NCBI RefSeq assembly: GCF_003316845.1
Contig: NZ_QMIK01000001.1
Coordinates: 1,116,001 to 1,180,000, forward strand
DNA length: 64,000 nt
Source: Cognataquiflexum aquatile
Lineage (GTDB): Bacteria; Bacteroidota; Bacteroidia; Cytophagales; Cyclobacteriaceae
Reading direction: 5' to 3'
Positions 61,534 through 64,000 of this stretch are shown here, one piece after another. Within the stretch, counting starts at the first letter, position 1. Each line of letters begins with the position of its first letter. The translations under genes and the position numbers were made by a program. The notes below the pieces were generated by a model. That model was not told where the DNA came from. It was given only the letters and a program-made list of their open reading frames with translations, and made no database searches.

Positions 61534-62949
61534 TTAAATCGTTGTTAATCCTTTAGTGGCGGCTAATTTATATAATAAGTCCATAGCTTCAGCTTTATTG
61601 TTTTGAATTTGTCCCTCCAAAATCGCCTCCTTGATTTCCTCTTTCAGTTCACCCACTACTTTTGAAGGCCGCAGGTCAAATAAAGCCATGATTTCTTCTC
61701 CTGATACAGGCGGTTGAAAATTCCGGACTTGGTCATTTTCCTCAACTTCCTTCATTTTTTCTTCCACCTTATCAAAATTGGCCAAAAACCGCTGCACTTT
61801 GCTGTTGTTTTTGGAAGTTATATCTGCGCGGCAGAGTTTCATCAAGTCTTCAATATCATTACCTGCATCGAAAAGCAGTCTCCTTACCGCAGAGTCAGTG
61901 ACTTTCTCAGAAACCAAGGAAATAGGTCTGAGATGCAACCTCACTAGCTTTTGGACATACTTCATGCGGTCATCCATCGGAAGTTTCATCCTGCGGAAAA
62001 TCCCCGGAACCATCCTTGAACCTTTGTCTTCATGGCCATGAAAGGTCCATCCGACTTTCTCATTGAACCGCTTGGTGGCAGGCTTCGCAATGTCGTGCAT
62101 GATGGCTGCCCATCTCAACCAAAGGTCTTCCGACATTTGGGATACATTATCCAAGACCTGAAGGGTATGGTAAAAGTTGTCCTTGTGTGATTTATCGCCT
62201 ACCGAGTCTACGCCCTGCAGCTCTACCATTTCTGGGAAAATTTCCTGAAGGAGTTTGCTCACAAACAGCAACTTGAAACCGTAAGAAGGCTTTTCTGTCA
62301 AAATAATTTTGTTGAGTTCATCAATGATCCGCTCGGCGGAAACAATCTGAATCCTGTGCGCATCGTGGACTATCCCAAGAAAAGTATCCGGTTCGATGTC
62401 AAACTTCAGTTGTGTGGCAAAACGAATCGCCCGCATCATCCTGAGCGGGTCATCCGAAAAAGTGATAATCGGATCTGTTGGCGTTCTGATTGTTTTCCTT
62501 TTGATATCCCCCATTCCATCAAATGGATCAATCAATTCTCCATAATTATGGGAATTGACAGATATCGCCATGGCATTGATGGTAAAGTCTCGACGCTCCT
62601 GATCTTCCTGAAGGGTTCCATCCTCCACAATAGGTTTTCTGGAATCGTGCCGGTAAGATTCTCGCCTTGCTCCTACAAATTCAACTTCCCAATCTTCCAA
62701 ACGGATATTTGCAGTGCCAAAATTCTTGAAAACAGAAAGCGGAACATGCTCCTCAAAACTGTCAGCAACAGCTTTTGCCAAGGAAATGCCACTGCCAACG
62801 CAGACAAAATCAATGTCCTTGCTAGGTCTTTTCAATATCAGGTCACGGACGTACCCACCGACCACGTAGGTTTCCAAGCCAAGTTCATCGGCTATACGCC
62901 CAACACGGCTGAATATTTCTAACTGGTCTAAATGGGCTTTGAAATTCAT
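61534..62949 (-). CDS. CCA-adding tRNA nucleotidyltransferase / poly(A) polymerase family with HD domain
   Basis: A 471-residue enzyme. YVVGGYVRDLILKRPSKDID, then FVCVGSG, gives the class II GG-x-VRD and D-x-D metal motifs; RRDFTINAMAIS and RFATQLKFDIEPDT are the nucleotide-selecting and neck segments; HTLQVLDNVSQ, WAAIMHDIAKPATKRF form an HD domain as in bacterial CCA enzymes of the E. coli and Bacteroidota type. It repairs or adds the CCA end of tRNA. Its ATG overlaps the stop of the upstream hypothetical gene by 4 bases. A poly(A) polymerase role cannot be excluded from sequence alone. Confidence 0.93.
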   Translation of the reverse strand: MNFKAHLDQLEIFSRVGRIADELGLETYVVGGYVRDLILKRPSKDIDFVCVGSGISLAKAVADSFEEHVPLSVFKNFGTANIRLEDWEVEFVGARRESYRHDSRKPIVEDGTLQEDQERRDFTINAMAISVNSHNYGELIDPFDGMGDIKRKTIRTPTDPIITFSDDPLRMMRAIRFATQLKFDIEPDTFLGIVHDAHRIQIVSAERIIDELNKIILTEKPSYGFKLLFVSKLLQEIFPEMVELQGVDSVGDKSHKDNFYHTLQVLDNVSQMSEDLWLRWAAIMHDIAKPATKRFNEKVGWTFHGHEDKGSRMVPGIFRRMKLPMDDRMKYVQKLVRLHLRPISLVSEKVTDSAVRRLLFDAGNDIEDLMKLCRADITSKNNSKVQRFLANFDKVEEKMKEVEENDQVRNFQPPVSGEEIMALFDLRPSKVVGELKEEIKEAILEGQIQNNKAEAMDLLYKLAATKGLTTI

Positions 62950-63419
62950 GCTCTAATAATTTTGACGTCCCCATCAGGGCTCAAAAACATTTCTTTGGTA
63001 CCTGCACTCAAAAGTGGAAAAAAGTCCTCTGTCACCATATCGCATTCTTTGGATTTACTAAACTGAAGAATCAAAGGCTGGGAAAAAGCAAATATCAGCT
63101 TGTTCCAAAATTCCTTCCTGATGACAGAGAATTTGACTTTTCCATCAATAATGGGTCCGTTTTTTAAAATCCTGTTGACAGGAGTATGGTAAATCGTCGG
63201 CTTAGTGGCATACTCAATGATATCCAAAGACACCTCCGAAAACTGCTCCGCGACATTTCTGATCTGAAATACATCAAAAAATAGAAAAATGCCTTCCTGA
63301 TCGTCTTTTGCTGCATCCCATCGCTGAGGGGCAACCAATTCCAAAACGGTACCATGACCGTCTTTGATCTTGATTCTTCCCTTTTCTTTGAGGATATTGA
63401 CTGCATCTTTGATTTCCAT
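62946..63419 (-). CDS. Hypothetical protein coupled to the CCA-type enzyme gene
   Basis: A 157-residue soluble protein of mixed alpha/beta type, MEIKDAVNILKEKGRIKIKD at the start and GTKEMFLSPDGDVKIIRA at the end. No membrane segment, signal peptide or known motif is seen. The 4-base ATGA-type overlap with the following tRNA nucleotidyltransferase suggests joint translation and perhaps a role in RNA metabolism, which is inference. A TATTTTTG at 63443-63436 may be its -7 box. Confidence 0.7.
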   Translation of the reverse strand: MEIKDAVNILKEKGRIKIKDGHGTVLELVAPQRWDAAKDDQEGIFLFFDVFQIRNVAEQFSEVSLDIIEYATKPTIYHTPVNRILKNGPIIDGKVKFSVIRKEFWNKLIFAFSQPLILQFSKSKECDMVTEDFFPLLSAGTKEMFLSPDGDVKIIRA

Positions 63420-63741
63420 TCCGATTCTTTTGCTTCAAAAATAAGGCAGATTATTGGAAGGAATGCTAAAGAGGATTACAAAGTTTATAATTGGTGGCGA
63501 ATTCTGACCATATTCTGGTTTTGATCTCACGCAAAAACGCTAAAGCGCAAAAAAAAAGGAGGAAGAATCTTTGATTTTCCTGCTATCCTGCTTTTCCAGA
63601 AGCTGGATTTAATTCTCTCGCAAAGACGCCAAAGAGAAAAAGATAAATACTCTCCGCTATCCCTCATCTCCAGAAGCATAGTTATCCTGCTTCTCTAGAA
63701 GCTTTATCAAGAAAATTTCTAATTTTCAGAAGCCATTTTAT
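63420..63741. other. Intergenic gap with repeats
   Basis: No gene. It holds a TATTTTTG -7-like box (63443-63436, minus strand), two inverted-orientation copies of the CTTTGCG-type repeat (63525-63552 weak, 63613-63640 clear), and three GCTATCC-x-AGAAGC-like words at about 63580-63604, 63657-63682 and 63682-63707. Confidence 0.55.
63613..63640. repeat. CTTTGCG-type intergenic repeat, opposite orientation
   Basis: CTCTCGCAAAGACGCCAAAG on the plus strand is the complement of the CTTTGGCGTCTTTGCGAGAG type seen in the array at 22305-22575. A degenerate copy precedes it at 63525-63552 (CACGCAAAAACGCTAAAGCG). Confidence 0.7.
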
Positions 63742-64000
63742 TCAGCTAAAAATAAAATCCACAGCCAACTCAGCATGCAGCTGGGTAGTGGAAATCAAGG
63801 GAAAATCCGTTTCCTCCTGATTGATCAACAGCGGCAATTCGGTACATCCCATGATCATTCCTTCTGCTCCTTTTTCTTGGAGAAGTCTCATTTGTTCCCA
63901 ATAGAAAGCCTTTGCTTCATCGGTAAACTTTCCAAGTGTCAACTCCTTGGAGACGTAATAATGCGATTTGTCCAAGTATACGGCGTCAGGAATGATAGTA
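63742..64000 (-). CDS. Aspartate/glutamate racemase family protein, C-terminal part (partial)
   Basis: Only the last 86 codons or so are in the window; the frame is open to base 64000, and the TTG at 63973-63975 is internal. GMIMGCTELPLLINQEETDF carries the second catalytic cysteine in the family G-C-T-E-L motif, and FPLISTTQLHAELAVDFIFS is the usual C-terminal helix. The enzyme would interconvert L- and D-aspartate or glutamate, or act on hydantoin-like compounds. The first catalytic cysteine lies outside the window. Confidence 0.88.
   Translation of the reverse strand, partial: TIIPDAVYLDKSHYYVSKELTLGKFTDEAKAFYWEQMRLLQEKGAEGMIMGCTELPLLINQEETDFPLISTTQLHAELAVDFIFS

Noticed and set aside
1-64000. 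tRNA, rRNA or riboswitch genes
   Set aside because: Looked for T-loop-like GTTCGAATC patterns and large structured leaders by eye; none was convincing. A covariance-model search would be needed to exclude them.

Overview
The window comes from a member of the Bacteroidota, most likely order Cytophagales, family Cyclobacteriaceae (Algoriphagus-like). This rests on the arginine cluster with the Bacteroidota-type N-acyl-ornithine carbamoyltransferase, a TonB-dependent receptor with an N-terminal carboxypeptidase-like domain, several YceI proteins, promoters of the TTG-N19-TAnnTTTG type, and the near absence of Shine-Dalgarno sequences. Family and genus are inference; no rRNA or tRNA gene was seen.

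Region 1 (1 to about 25.05 kb, almost all minus strand) is a surface-polysaccharide locus. In transcription order it holds a winged-helix regulator with a degenerate nucleotidyltransferase-like domain (24.3-24.8 kb), a polytopic membrane protein, a FemAB/GNAT-like protein, a sugar 3,4-ketoisomerase-like cupin, an FkbM methyltransferase, a second FemAB-like protein, two paralogous GT-C-like membrane proteins, a DegT aminotransferase with a PglD/NeuD-type acetyltransferase, a SAM methyltransferase, a PglK/MsbA-type ABC exporter, nine glycosyltransferases and the start of another membrane protein that leaves the window at base 1. Two nearly identical promoter regions at 19.52-19.61 and 24.95-25.05 kb read into the locus. 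Each has a -33/-7 pair with the same 19-base spacing, the -7 box inside nested GAGTAA-n5-TTACTC palindromes, and a shared 20-base leader motif. The 18.96-25 kb part is rich in small intergenic repeats and carries one lone plus-strand hypothetical gene bracketed by direct repeats.

Region 2 (25.4-30.3 kb) holds unrelated housekeeping or stress genes: a DsbA/FrnE-like oxidoreductase, a 55-residue zinc-ribbon membrane protein, an XRE-Fic fusion with an operator-like site over its -7 box, a class V aminotransferase-fold protein and a secreted TPR protein.

Region 3 (30.9-39.4 kb, plus strand) is a complete arginine cluster: GNAT (acylglutamate synthase candidate), argG, argC, argD, argF', argB, argE-like, argH. 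The specificity residue of ArgF' is valine, which points to succinylated intermediates.

Region 4 (39.4-55 kb) holds four YceI-like secreted proteins around a beta-barrel porin, a large protein with nucleoside-phosphorylase-like motifs, a DinB protein, a secreted M28 peptidase and a TamA/TamB pair. Region 5 (55.1-64 kb) holds a small membrane protein, a GNAT, a TonB receptor with a beta-propeller phytase (phytate or organic phosphate use), a LytTR regulator, a TPR protein, a CCA-adding/poly(A) polymerase-type enzyme with a coupled hypothetical gene, and the C-terminal end of an aspartate/glutamate racemase cut by the window edge. Five intrinsic terminators are visible.
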